This document shows, in pieces, positions 9,162 through 19,960 of a DNA stretch of 64,000 nt. The notes beneath the pieces were generated by a model. That model had not been told where the DNA came from. It searched no databases and saw nothing but the letters and a program-made list of their open reading frames with translations. The stretch comes from Sepiola atlantica (taxonomy: Eukaryota > Mollusca > Cephalopoda > Sepiida > Sepiolidae), in NCBI GenBank assembly GCA_963556195.1, contig OY744519.1:38728801-38792800 (forward strand), in the 5' to 3' direction. The first letter of the stretch is position 1, and every line of letters starts with the position of its first letter. The position numbers were made by a program, and so were the translations under genes.

Positions 9162-9266
9162 TTAGCCACCTCTTAAGTAGGCTCCTTGGGCTTGCACACA
9201 CTTAGCCCAACGATCCATCAACTGCTGGAAACACATCTGAAAGTCTTCTTTTCGAATGGTGTTCAT
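9162..9266 (-). pseudogene. Mariner transposase C-terminus (left arm)
   Basis: Minus strand reads MNTIRKEDFQMCFQQLMDRW then AKCVQAQGAYLRGG and a stop. The FQ.CFQQ...RW.KC(V/I).AQG.Y..GD pattern is the C-terminal tail of mariner transposases. It reads towards the left TIR. Confidence 0.7.
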
Positions 9267-9311
9267 CTGTCGCTGTCCTGTTAGATTAAGCAGGTGTGTG
9301 GATAAGATTCG

Positions 9312-9574
9312 ATGGATGTAACACAAATAAAGGAGTGGTTTAACTCATTTACAAATGGCCGCACATCAGCGGAGAGTAAGCAGCGTTCTGGCAAGCCCCC
9401 CCCCCCCTCAACTGCTCGGGTCAGCTGTTGTTTAGAAGATGCAAACAAACAGATAATGTGGAACGCAACGGTGGAGATGAACACCATTCCAAAATAAGAC
9501 TTCCATAAATGTTTTCGGCAGTGGATGGGCCGGTAGGCTAAGTGTGTGCAAGCACAAACATCCTATGTTGAAGG
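9312..9574 (+). pseudogene. Mariner transposase, N-terminal HTH piece fused to C-terminus (right arm)
   Basis: MDVTQIKEWFNSFTNGRTSA and the following SKQRSGKPPPPS match the N-terminal DNA-binding region of mariner transposases (I.EWF.RFK.GR.S.E...RSGRPSTS). A C-run gives four prolines where STS is expected. After about 30 residues the frame jumps to the extreme C-terminus: MNTIPK, stop, DFHKCFRQWMGR, stop, AKCVQAQTSYVEGD. The whole DDD catalytic core is missing. Two stops break the C-terminal part. Confidence 0.7.
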
Positions 9575-9654
9575 GGATTAGTGTCCAAACACTGTCACGT
9601 ATTTGAAATATGTTTTCTGGCTTAAGCTCGAATACGTTTTAGAATGACCTTGTA

Positions 9655-10490
9655 TATTTGTCAGTACTTGACTAAAATAGTATTTATATACCTACAGATC
9701 ATAATATATTTCATGTTCACGCTCCACACGATATACTCATCGAAAATAGAATGTACATGACTAAAATAGTATTTATTGGCAATCTTCATTTTCTCAATTA
9801 ATAAACAGAAGTATCGAATAATTATATCACGTACATAATATCAACATATATATTAGAGAAAACAATACTACAATAAGAATTATTCAGATAAAGCACTATA
9901 TTAAATAGCAATAAGAGAAACGTCAACAGAGACTGACTCGTTCCTTATATGAAACTGATTGTGATGTCGCACTTTACAAGGTGAGATGATTTCCAAGTCA
10001 GCATGTAGTCGCTGGTATTAATTAATTTACACTATTCTGGAGTTGGAGTACGTCTTAGTTTTTCTATCTACAAAATATACGCTTATAAGATAAAAGTAAT
10101 CTATAAACTATTTGTATGCATAAAACCTGAAACTTTACGCGTTTAAGTACAATTACTTGATTCGATATACAATTGACAGAACATAATTCATATATCGTAT
10201 GACTAAACAAAGATATGGTAAGCAATAATTACACCATGGATAAAAATGTTAAGTTATTAAACAATTAAAACGCCCTTTTTTGCCAACCTTCGACACTAAA
10301 TAACATGCAATGTGTTGATATACCAAAAAAAATAATAACCGTTGTCGATAGATATGTATTCATTTATTTATTAATTATTTCCAAAGTGTTACAATTTATC
10401 AAGGCCCTAAATCCACTCGAGGATAAAGTTTAATGAGTTTGTCAAGTAGACGGTGATATAGGTAGACATTTAACTATTTCAATTTGATTA
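9655..10490. other. No recognisable gene
   Basis: AT-rich. A 20-bp string TGACTAAAATAGTATTTAT occurs twice about 80 bp apart (near 9668 and 9750); otherwise nothing. Confidence 0.45.
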
Positions 10491-10499
10491 TTTAAGAGG

Positions 10500-10960
10500 A
10501 CGTCTCAACAGTAACTTCTTTACATTGTTCATGAAAACGACTATGTTATAGCCAGCTTTCAAGAAGCTCCGCGAGATGCTGTTCCACAAACGGGTAATTC
10601 TAGGAAAGAAACATTACCCATGGAAGCTCTGTTTAGTTTTAAGTTCACAGAGAGAGAAAATAAATTATTGACAATGGTAGCTAGACGGGTCTTTGTGAAA
10701 TTTTACAGGGTTGTGTACCATAGATTAGAGATCAGTCGAGCACATACCATGAAAATAACGATAGAACAGTGAAACACTGGCAACATCTCTTCTGTAAGAA
10801 AGTGACTGTAAGGAATAGTAGAGAACATACCTACTAGATTTTTAAGATTATTTTGTACTCTGGCAAGGCAGGAACGACTACTGTGAGCGACGTTTTCTAC
10901 AGTACTCCATCTTAATACCTGTTTCACTATTATACAGGCAGATAATGTCGTCAGGCTTAA
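10500..10960 (-). pseudogene. LINE ORF2 C-terminal fragment
   Basis: Minus-strand frames show RRDVASVSLFYRYFHGMCS-like sequence split over frames. After it come LKTKQSFHG, a stop, CFFPRITRLWNSIS and RSFLKAGYN. The pattern RRD(V/I)ASL.LFYRY..G.CS ... FFPR..RLWNSLP marks the C-terminal end of Jockey/R1-type LINE polyproteins. It is frameshifted, with no RT palm attached. Similar tails occur at 28.6 kb and 39.6 kb, so this family has several copies in the window. Confidence 0.5.
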
Positions 10961-11943
10961 TATACTTTCTATGGCGGTAGATGAATCAACAATTTGTCCA
11001 GCGACCTTAGCAACGGAACTTATATAAGTCTTCTATTTCAAGCCTGAACTTAAGGTCAGTCCCAGAAACCTCTTAGATTTATCGGAAACACTTATTAAAA
11101 ACGTATGAACAACGATCGGATAACATGGGGGTACTTAAAGAGAATAGACGATATACAATAAATGTGGCTCGCGTGAACTTAATGAATCCTAGAAACTGTG
11201 ACATTTTAACTACTTTTTATAGCATGTCATGCTGATTACTTTGACTAAATTTGGATAAATAGGATAAACCATTCTATACAACTTCTTACATATCTGCCTC
11301 ACTATTTAAGTATAGTTGCCCACGTATTACATCCGATACAAACTTTTTAACAAACGAAAACCTCTATTATTTGAATAAATCGGGCTACTATTCTTATGGC
11401 TGTTATTCTAATAGATTTTCGGACAATATAAGCACGGACGTTCTCCAGATGCGTATTGCGGAACTTGGGAATCAATAGGGAATTTGGAACTGAACCGTTA
11501 CTATATCCACGGAGTAGATTTGTTCTCGTTGCGTCAGCCATTACCCCGTATAATCCCACGTAATTATATATTATATTCTACGTATCGCCTGTACTAGGGA
11601 TGTAACTTTCAACCTCTAAAAGATTGTAACTTAAAACGTATTATTACTTAGCACTTTATGAGATATCCCACGTATCCGCAGGATCTGCAGACTTCTACTC
11701 GTCGCTGGCTGACGGAACAAGTATAATTTACCACGGTGTATTTAATAAGGCGTCCAGTTCGAAATTATTTACACATTCCAGAGTCCGACAAGACGTATTT
11801 GAACGGGATCAGAGGTTATATGGATAGAAATGTATAAGTACTAACATCCAACATGCGAATAGTTGTCCGAATGATTCAAATAATACAACTTATCAATCGT
11901 AATTTCAGTCTTCTTCTTTCGTTTGCTTCACAGTATCTCACTG
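10961..11943. other. No recognisable gene
   Basis: A minus frame at 11347-11559 has no recognised motif; otherwise empty AT-rich DNA. Confidence 0.4.
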
Positions 11944-12231
11944 TTAGATCACCAGCTCGGTTGAGAAAAGCCATGTGAATGTTTTGTTGTCTAGCGCAGC
12001 TATGCCGGCTTCGCCGTTGGGTGGGCAATGTTCAAGGCATGTCTCGATGTAGTGGTCTACTGTCTGTTCGAAGTCACCACAGTCGCAGACAGCCGAGTCC
12101 ATGAGTCTCCATCCTTTCATGGTCACTGCGAAACGGCCGACACCTGTCCTGATGCGGTTGAACATTGTCCACTGCCGGTGAGGGAGGTCTATGCCTGGTA
12201 GGTTATCCGGGTTCTCCAAAAATCTGTGCAA
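11944..12231 (-). pseudogene. LINE ORF2 C-terminal Cys/His tail
   Basis: LPHRQWTMFNRIRTGVGRF is followed by VCDCGDFEQTVDHYIETC, a C-x-C-x(n)-H-x(4)-C knuckle of the form CxCG..QT..H(I/Y)...C. This tail follows the RT thumb in many invertebrate LINEs and is thought to help bind RNA. It is in a different frame from the RT, so the copy is frameshifted. Confidence 0.7.
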
Positions 12232-12289
12232 CCTTGATTTATCTGCTGCCTGCCATTTCTTCGCACAGCAACGTTTCAGCTAGATTCGT

Positions 12290-14140
12290 TTTGTGACGTC
12301 ATTGGGTGTTGACAGCAGGAGCTGGTGGGCATGCTCCGAGAATGGGCGTCGTGACCTCAGGCGAGCTCGTGGAAGGGTCTCTGTGGCGAGCTTGTGGAGA
12401 CGGTGACCCTCATCGATATTGGCCTTTCTTGACAGTGCAAGGACAGCCGCCCCACGGCGCAGGGTTGGTGGTGCGATGCCGGCGAGAATCGGTAGAAGTT
12501 GATTGGTGTGGCGCTGCGCAAGCAGCCAGAGACTGTGCGTAAGTCGGTGTTGAGCGTTACGTCCAGCTTCTTGGTGTGGGATCTCCTGCACCAGGCTGGG
12601 GAGCAGTACTCAGCTGCGGAGAAGACCAATGCCTGGTAGATATGCGCAGTGTCTTGGTTGAGGTTCCCCAGGTGGTACCCGCTAGGCGGCGTATTAGAGC
12701 GACACGGGCCGATGTCTTGGCAGACAGGTTTTCCATGTGTTGCCGGAACGTCAGCGTGGGATCAAGCTTGACCCCGAGGTACGTTCAGGCAGCCTGGAAC
12801 TGGAGTATGTTGTTGTCAACTATGATGTTAAATTCGTGGTTTGACTCTCGGCTGTTTAGATGGTATGCGGTGGATGTGGATTTGGCCAGGGTTAGCTTAA
12901 GGCGCCAGTTTGTCACCTAGCTTGATAGGGGGTTCATATCAGTCGTAAGCCACAGTTCGATCGTCTCCCATTTCTTGTTAGACATAAGGATCGCTAGGTC
13001 ATAAGCGTATCCATATTTCTTGGACAGCGTGTCTGGGAGGTCGTAGATGTAAATGTTAAACAGCATTGGGGCAAGAACAGAGCCTTGTGGGACACCATTT
13101 CTGAGCCGTCGGAGCCTGCTGTGTTGGCTGTTTCTGGTGTGAAGAGTGAAGCTGCTGTTGGTCCACTTCCATGATGAAATCCACCATGTGTCGGTCCGGG
13201 AGTGTCTGTAGGAGCTTTTGGTTGAGTCCACGGAGCCAGCCAGTATCGTACGGAGCTGTGAGATCGAAGAGAACAACACCTGCCTTCTCACCTCGTTGGA
13301 AAGAACCCTCGATATCTTGGTGAAGAGGGTTACCTTGTCAACGGTGGACCTTCCGTGGCGGAAGCCAGCTTGCTCTTTTGGCAGTATTGGGTCGATCACT
13401 GGATCGAGGCGCGCATGGAGGTGAAGCTCAATGACCTTGTATGGCATGCAGAGGAGGGCGATGGGGCGATATCTCTTTGGGTCATGCAGCGGCTTGTTGG
13501 GCTTCGGGAAAGCGATGACCTTGGCTCGTTGCCATATCTTCGGGAGCTTGGGAGTGCGGAAGCAGAGGGAGCAAAAAGATCAAAGCCACTCTGTGGCCTT
13601 GCTACGCTGGTGAACAATGAACTCAAGATGGATGTTATCGGTCCCAGCTGCTTTGTCTTGCTTCAAGTGTTTGATAGCCGATTTTATCTCGTCCTTGGTG
13701 AAGTCTCCGGAGAGGTTGGCATCAGCACAGTGGGCCCTGCGTAGGTCGTTCACTTCGTTGATAGTCTTCTTGTTGAACTCCTTGTCAGGATTGGGGAACC
13801 ACCCGTCGGTGATCAGCTGGGCTGCAATGGCGTCGGCAGTGATGGGGAATGGTTTTTGTTTTTGTGCCTGGCCTGCCAGCTTGTTGATGGTCTGCCATTC
13901 TTGACGGCTGGAGTGGGTGAAGTCGATTAATTCGATGGTCTCAATCCACCTCTCTCTCTGTTTGCTGCTGAGGCGGGCCATGAGGTATGTGTCAGCTCTG
14001 GCCCTATCAGCCTTGGTGGTGGCCTCGTTATGGGCGTGCAGGAGTTTCTCGCACTGTTCGTCCCAGCAGAGTACATAGTTTTTTTCGGACTCCTCGTAGG
14101 ACGTGCTTCTTGGCGGTGGCTGTCACCATCGTGCACTATG
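12290..14140 (-). pseudogene. LINE reverse transcriptase
   Basis: A region of basic residues (ARLSSKQRERWIETIE) precedes the RT. KHLKQDKAAGTDNIHLEFI (about 13690-13630) is the fingers block. LPKEQAGFRHGRSTVDKVT (about 13385-13330) and NGVPQGSVLAPMLFNIYI (about 13115-13060) follow. The catalytic palm motif reads GYAYDLAIL where F/YADD is expected, so the first catalytic Asp is replaced by Tyr. Frameshifts break the thumb region (12920-12290). The enzyme would have copied LINE RNA at a nicked target; this copy cannot. Confidence 0.8.
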
Positions 14141-14144
14141 CCTT

Positions 14145-14700
14145 CTAGGCCTCGTCTATATTTGACTTAGTAGGCACTGTCAGCTGCAGTGTTTGTGCTG
14201 CACGTGAATACCGGCCAGTTGGTCTTGCGGAAGTTCCACCTTCGGACTGGTTTGCCGTCCGTCGGCTGGATGAGCGATAGTATTGTGATAAGTGACGGAC
14301 GACGTTGTGAATGGGGGAATCGGTACAAGACGCTCCGTACAGGAAGTGGCTCTTGCCCGATGACTTTGGCAAAGGCCAGGTCTCGGTTGGTCTCGGTATT
14401 CCAGCGCCTGGAGGCAAATAAGTGGGTCTCCTTCGTGTCGAACAGAAGCACGGCATCTACTGTAGATGCCCAGTCTGCCAGGTACGCGCCGTCTGGGTTG
14501 GTGATCTTTTAACCCCAGTCAGTGTTCCAGCAATTGAAGTCACCTGCATACACAGCAGTGGCTGGGGCATCTGGCAGCGAACCTGGTTGTAGTCTGCTTG
14601 ATGGTGGCTTGTATACATTTACGATATTCGTCTCTCACCGCGGTCCACTCAACCTCGGCATTGGGGGCGCACTGACCAGCTGCTCACCAATAATTCCGCA
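14145..14700 (-). pseudogene. LINE apurinic-type endonuclease, C-terminal half
   Basis: Minus strand reads TNIVNVYKPPSSRL, then AGDFNCWNTDWG (the GDFN metal and catalytic block), a stop, and ITNPDGAYLADWA. Next come LLFDTKETHLFASRRWNTET, FPHSQRRPSLI and KPVRRWNFRKTNWPVF. This is the order found in the exonuclease-endonuclease-phosphatase domain of Jockey-like LINEs, including the SQHRPSLI and (P/V)(K/R)RWNFRKADW blocks. The enzyme nicks target DNA to prime reverse transcription. The N-terminal metal-binding region is absent. Confidence 0.8.
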
Positions 14701-15807
14701 ACATAAATGTATAGATTTTCACGGAATATCTGACCAACTATTGTAGATATTTAAAAAATATATTTTTCAATTCAATTGAGAGTCAATGACTACTTGTGTT
14801 ATTTATTCATAGATTTTCTTATCTTTGTCGTATAAAATGTCACTTCATGTAAGTATACTTCTTCTTAGGAACGATCCGAATCCTGTGATTTGGGAACTTG
14901 TTACTTGCAAATATTTAGATGTATCGTTCTAACAGTGTAAAGATGTGAGTCTTTCTTAGAAAATCAACAGAGTATGACAGATATGAAACATCGAAAAGGT
15001 AATTAAAATTAGTAAATACACCAACATTTTGAAAAACAGCTCAAAGTCCGCCTAAAATAAAATATATCCTCTGATAAAGTGCCTACCTGAAGGAGTTATT
15101 TACTAGTACATCAAAAATGTCGCATTCTATAAGCTCTTGAAATGATTAAAAGTTCAGTTTCCAGGAAAAAAAAATCAAGAGAAACTGTATGAAATAGTGA
15201 GACAATCGGAAGATTAGTTTCGGAGTGTTAATGATTCTAGACGTGATGCATTACCAAAGTTTGAGAGTTAAATCTTTATATTACACTTATAGCTTTTGAT
15301 AAACTGATCTATATCGCAAAAGAATACATAACTCAACTACGGCTTTCTGTTTTAAAACTATGTCAACTTTTATTCAGAAACGTACACCTTTCGTATTATT
15401 TTAGTAAAGCAGGCCCAATATACATTCGTTAATGGCAACCCATCAAAGTACTTATAAAGTTCAACATTACTTCACCGGTAATCCGACAAAAACTGGTGTT
15501 ACACCGTTGAGCAAGCGACTAGTATTCGACGAGGCTATTGATTTATAATACAATAGGTTAAGCATCATATCAGCATAACTGGCAATTCTATTCTCTATTT
15601 TAAATGTTATCTTCAGATATTGATTTCTGAAACCGATTTTATTATTACATTATGTCGTTGAGTTCATGATTGGTTTGCAATACAACAATGGTACATTGTA
15701 TTCTTCTCGATGTTTATTGTCTCGCCAGCTGTCATACATTCTTATTAGAGTCTATCAATTTAAATGTGTTTCTTACTCTCTTTGAAACGTCTATCTTTAC
15801 ACACACA

Positions 15808-15810
<3 letters not shown>
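14701..15810. other. No recognisable gene
   Basis: AT-rich DNA without repeat or coding motif. Confidence 0.5.

Positions 15811-15868
<58 letters not shown>
15811..15868. repeat. (AT)n microsatellite
   Basis: About 29 AT units preceded by a short ACACAC stretch. Confidence 0.98.
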
Positions 15869-15871
<3 letters not shown>

Positions 15872-16776
15872 TAGATTTTCATTCACTCTATTGTGTAAGT
15901 TTGTTGAAACAATTTCAGTCTAGATCGATGATACGTGTTCAACGATTCGAACTATAACGTATTCATGTGAAGAGAAAGAAATATTCATCTGGACATTAAA
16001 AAAGAAACATGTCAACTACATTGTCTTCTTAATTTTCTGATATATTTTTACATGATGAGAAAAGACAACAGGCACTTTGTAATATAGTTGTTTTTTTTTA
16101 GAGGGATGCGGAGTCGTCGATTATTTTTCAATCAACACCCCCACCACAAAAATATTTTACAATGTAAATCAGCTAAAACTGAATGTTAAAATAAGATTTT
16201 TTCTAAACCTTCATCTTGATAAAGCATAAAATATATGCAGTTTGTTTTACGTACTTACATGTGTACAGCACAAAAGAAAACTAATTTATTTTGTAAATTT
16301 CCCGGACTTAAAATATATGAATACATGAATCAAACATTAACACGTTTTCATTTATTTATTCGTATGTGTTCTTCTGACTTGACAGGCCGAGAGGAGACCC
16401 GGGGCATATTTTTATATAACGTTAAACTTCTGTGCGGCATACAATGCATACCAAATTAGTATAAGTTTACATAGACACAATTTTTAAATATGGTGTACTG
16501 AACCTTCTTCGAAACGCGTTCGAGAATTGGTGTTGATTCATATATTTTTAGAAGTATTGCTCTCCCAAGATACCAGAGTAGTAGTATCGTATCCGTAATT
16601 AATTGAAATAGAACAACCCACTCTTTATTATTTTTGAACATTATTTCTTCGTCAAGAGTGGATTATAAGTTTGAATCTTCTGTGTAAGGGAAAATAAACT
16701 ATTTGAGGTTATTTTAATACTGAAACAGAATAAAAATTGCATATTATTCTATTATTAGTTGCATTTCCTTTTTACA
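15869..16776. other. No recognisable gene
   Basis: AT-rich; frames at 16235-16459 (+) and 16456-16641 (-) show no motif. Confidence 0.45.
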
Positions 16777-16820
16777 CTAAATGTATTATTTCCGGTTAGG
16801 GAAATGCTGATTTATAATAT
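16777..16820. repeat. 44-bp direct repeat, left copy
   Basis: CTAAATGTATTATTTCC...TTATAATAT, repeated at 17644-17687 with about four mismatches. The two copies bracket the Helitron terminus and the minisatellite. Confidence 0.8.
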
Positions 16821-16821
16821 A

Positions 16822-17084
16822 CTAGCGGGGCTACCCGGCGTTGCTCGGAGGCATAAAAACATATAATTGAAGAAAAATCGCGTGTGTAACATCTTTATAT
16901 TCAAACTTCTATTTCTCTCCCTCTCTCTATATCCGTCTCTTTATCTTTCTACTTTTCCCTTCCCTGGTCGCCTCATTTCACCGCTACTTTCAAATGTTGC
17001 CATTTGCGAAAGCTGTTTCTTCCCCACCTTTTCATCCTACGTTTCCCAGGGCAATAGTATGACATATTTCTATAAAAAGTACCA
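16822..17084 (-). mobile_element. Helitron 3' terminus (minus orientation)
   Basis: On the minus strand the sequence ends GAGCAACGCCGGGTAGCC CCG CTAG followed by T at 16821. The CTAG|T end and the AGCAACGC..GGGTA stretch match the 3' end of the Helitron at 57.5 kb (AGCAACGCG...GGGTACAG CTAG|T). No Rep/helicase sequence follows, so this is a non-autonomous or truncated relative. The inner boundary is arbitrary. Confidence 0.6.
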
Positions 17085-17643
17085 CCTCTGTCTGCGCCTT
17101 CTATACAGGTACTTATCTACGCCTCGGTGTTCATACTATATACGTATCTATAGCTAACCCGGTGCGCATCCTGTATACGTACCTATCGCCGCCCCAGTTC
17201 ACATAATATATACATACATATCGCAACTCCGGTGCAAGTACTATATAAGTACCTATTGCTGCCCCGGTGTGCATACTGCATAAGTACCTGTCGCTGCCTC
17301 AATGTGAATACTAAATATGCACCTATCGCTGCCCTGGTGTTAATGCTAAATACATACCTATCGCCGCCCCGGTGCGAATGCTTAATATGTATCTTTCGCC
17401 GCCCCGGTGCGCATGCTATATACGTACCTATTGCCGCCCCGGTGCGCGTGCTATATACGTAGCAATCGCCGCCCCGGAGTGCATGCTAAATACATACCTA
17501 TCACCGGACCGGTGCGCATGCTATATACGTACTTATTGCCGCCCATGTGCACATGCTATGTACGTACCTATCGCCACGTCTGAATGCTAAATACGTACCT
17601 ATCTCCGCCCCGGTGCAAATGCTAAATACGTACCTATCGCCGC
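17085..17643. repeat. 35-bp minisatellite (about 16 diverged units)
   Basis: Unit core is CTATATACGTACCTAT, then CGCCGCCCCGGTGCGCATG; successive units start every 35 bp over most of the array. Variation is spread through all units (for example CGGTGC to CGGAGT, and a partly deleted unit near 17575), so the array is not freshly amplified. The GC-rich half stands out from the AT-rich flanks. The unit contains GTAC and GCATGC palindromes. Open frames across it simply reflect the repeat. Confidence 0.9.
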
Positions 17644-17687
17644 CTAAATGTATTATTTCCTGTTGGAGAAATGCTGATATATAATAT
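17644..17687. repeat. 44-bp direct repeat, right copy
   Basis: Partner of 16777-16820. Confidence 0.8.
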
Positions 17688-18949
17688 GTATCGTAGATGA
17701 TGCACTGACTGTGTATATTTCTTATTATTAAATTACGAAACACAATATTTTAAATGTTCTTAATATTGATGTGTTTCTATATTTTAAGACAGATACCACC
17801 GAAAATCTTAAATACTAATATTAAATCACGTTTAAAATAGCAAGTTTCATAGATTTATTTTCTAATGGCTTTAAGATGCCTCTTTTCACGTTCACACATA
17901 TTTTATTTAATGTAATAGGCATGGGAGATTTGTCTTCGGTAAATAGTTTCGAAATACTATTGATTTAATTAATGATTATGGTTAAAAAATGGAGCTATGA
18001 ACATTTTTCGGAAACCTTAGATGAAATTTATAAAATAACATAGACGTATTGGAAGTAAAAGGATCGGTATTAAAGTCATCTAAAGTGGCAATGTATACTG
18101 AAATCATAATATTCGAATGTGGAAATGAGAGTAAGAGGTAATTTTCCAGTTTTAATTGAGATTCTCATAGAAGGATGAAGACATAAGAATACTTTTTATG
18201 TTTCTGTGAGCATTGATAGCATGGGTTATGCATACTAAACTCAGGGTGTGTATTATACGGTGAGTTAAATCCTGGGTCTGATCGAGTTAGGCACAGAGTA
18301 TTTTAAAAAGTATTTCCATATATATGGTTCCTTTTATTTTGACACGTTGAGAATTACAGTATTTTCTATTTGATTCTGCATATATTTAAACTAACTTTCT
18401 TTAGTTATACATATTTTATTCTTGTTGTTAAGCGAGACTATGCATTATTTTCTGAAAATTATCATAAGCCTACATAATGTAAACCAAGCTAAAAGAACAG
18501 AATATAGCATGACCAAAAATGAAGAGAGCGTTCACAAAACTTTAAGTAAAATAGTCTACTAAAATCGACAGCAACGCCAAGTATGCCTGTTAATTTCCTA
18601 CTACACTAGGATGTTAGATAGGGCGCAACTCTTTTCACAACATTTCTCCAGGAATTTTTTATCATGACCTTATAATGATGAATATTTAGCAAGGGTGCAT
18701 CAAGAACCATTTTGATGTACTTGGTATGACTTAATCTAGGATTGACCTTTGGTCTCCCAGCCCATTACGATTACGCTAAATGTACCATTACATCAATATT
18801 GAAAATACGGGTTTGTTATTGCGGCATTGCTGTTATTTCATGACAGTTTTACATTTAATTAATGTTAATTATTCTATATTTCCACGTGAGTATTCTTATA
18901 TTTATTTTCGTTTATTCGGGAGAATTATTCTTTCTAGATACGTTCAAAT
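17688..18949. other. No recognisable gene
   Basis: AT-rich DNA, no motif seen. Confidence 0.5.
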
Positions 18950-19735
18950 ATATCTATGAGAAAATATGTCCATCTGTAGATCTCTGCATGAGAAAGTTCT
19001 TCATTTGTCAAGCTTACGTTTGAAATAGCATGCAATATGTATCCACGCATCTCAATAGAAGCTATGTTCTTTTACACGTTCGGTCTATCAGTCTGGAACA
19101 CCTTGAGTTTGAAATAGCATTTTGTCTGTCTGTATATCCTTAGTGTAAAACAGTATTTTTCTGTCTTGCCGACAGGAATTGAAACAGTTTTGTGTCTGTT
19201 AGGCTTTAGTTAAAAAAAATGTATTTTAGATGCATCATACATGCCCACAAAAAGTTATTTTCTTTCTTGCTGTATTCTGTCAGTTTTTCTTACTTATGTT
19301 TCCAATAGCATTTTGTCTGTCTGTAAAGCTAACGTTTAAAATAGCATTTTAGAAATTTCACGCACCCTCACACTGATGTTATTGTTTTTTGCATTTGCTT
19401 TGTAAGACTATTAAATTTACATTTGAAACAAGGGTGTGTCTCTCTGTTAAGTTTAAGTTGAGAATAATTGTTTAGATAAATTCATGCAAAGAGTTATCTA
19501 CCTTCATCCTTTGGCCCGTGGTTGATCACAGTGAAATTTGAAATATCATTATTTCTTACTTTAAAGCCTGAGTTGGAAATAACATTTTGTATGTCTGGAA
19601 AGCCTAAGTTGCAATGAGTAATTTAGATACTGAACACATCTCTGCCAGAGAGTTTTCTTTCGTCTTATCGATTGCCCCATTAGATGGGCACGTTTACATT
19701 TGAAATAGACATTTCATCGTTAACATCAAAGATTA
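18950..19735. repeat. Degenerate interspersed/tandem repeat (TTTGAAATAGCATTTTGTCTG family)
   Basis: The string TTTGAAATAGCATTTTGTCTG or close variants occurs near 19109, 19302 and 19570. Shorter relatives (AAATAGCAT, GCCTAAGTT) lie between them. Intervals of about 190-270 bp suggest an old higher-order tandem repeat. Confidence 0.5.
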
Positions 19736-19893
19736 CAATTTGTATCTAGTATCGTTTTCTAAATGTTTACATTATAGTTTTGTTTGTAAGGCATCACATC
19801 TCTTCCTCTTGCAAATAGATTTATTGATAGTGTTCACGTCTTACAAGTCAGCCCATTATGTGACTTGTGATGAATTTAGTTATCTTAGACACA

Positions 19894-19896
<3 letters not shown>

Positions 19897-19958
<62 letters not shown>
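19897..19958. repeat. (AT)n microsatellite
   Basis: About 31 AT units. Confidence 0.98.

Positions 19959-19960
<2 letters not shown>

Larger units (their letters stand above)
9090..9652 (+). mobile_element. Palindromic, internally deleted mariner element
   Basis: Bounded by TA (9088-9089 and 9653-9654). The ends are inverted repeats: CGAGGCCTGTCTAAAA on the left against CAAGGTCATTCTAAAA on the right complement, with GCCAGAAAA.ATATTTCAAAT.CGTGA further in. Both arms, about 190 bp each, carry the 3' end of a mariner transposase gene reading outward. In between is an N-terminal transposase piece on the plus strand. The element is thus two transposon 3' halves in inverted orientation around a short 5' piece, non-autonomous and hairpin-forming. 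Confidence 0.75.
11944..14700 (-). mobile_element. 5'-truncated non-LTR retrotransposon (LINE)
   Basis: A continuous LINE body on the minus strand: endonuclease C-terminal half (about 14700-14145), linker and RT (about 14140-12290), then a cysteine/histidine tail (12231-11944). It is noticeably less AT-rich than the flanks. Nothing of the endonuclease N-terminus is seen upstream of about 14700, so the copy is 5'-truncated, as is usual after incomplete reverse transcription. Several frameshifts separate the segments. No poly-A or target-site duplication could be defined. Confidence 0.8.

Noticed and set aside
9281..9487. Minus frame across the centre of the palindromic mariner
   Set aside because: Antisense to the N-terminal HTH piece and without motif.
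11347..11559. 70-codon minus frame
   Set aside because: No recognised motif and no similar sequence elsewhere in the window; likely chance.
14189..14512. Plus-strand frames opposite the LINE at 12-14.7 kb
   Set aside because: Endonuclease and RT motifs are on the minus strand only.
16822..17687. CRISPR-like reading of the 35-bp repeat array
   Set aside because: Units are directly tandem without unique spacers, and the genome is eukaryotic.
17232..17743. Cysteine-rich repeated frames that could look like a metallothionein-like protein
   Set aside because: They are translations of the 35-bp minisatellite, in several frames and both strands, with no start context.
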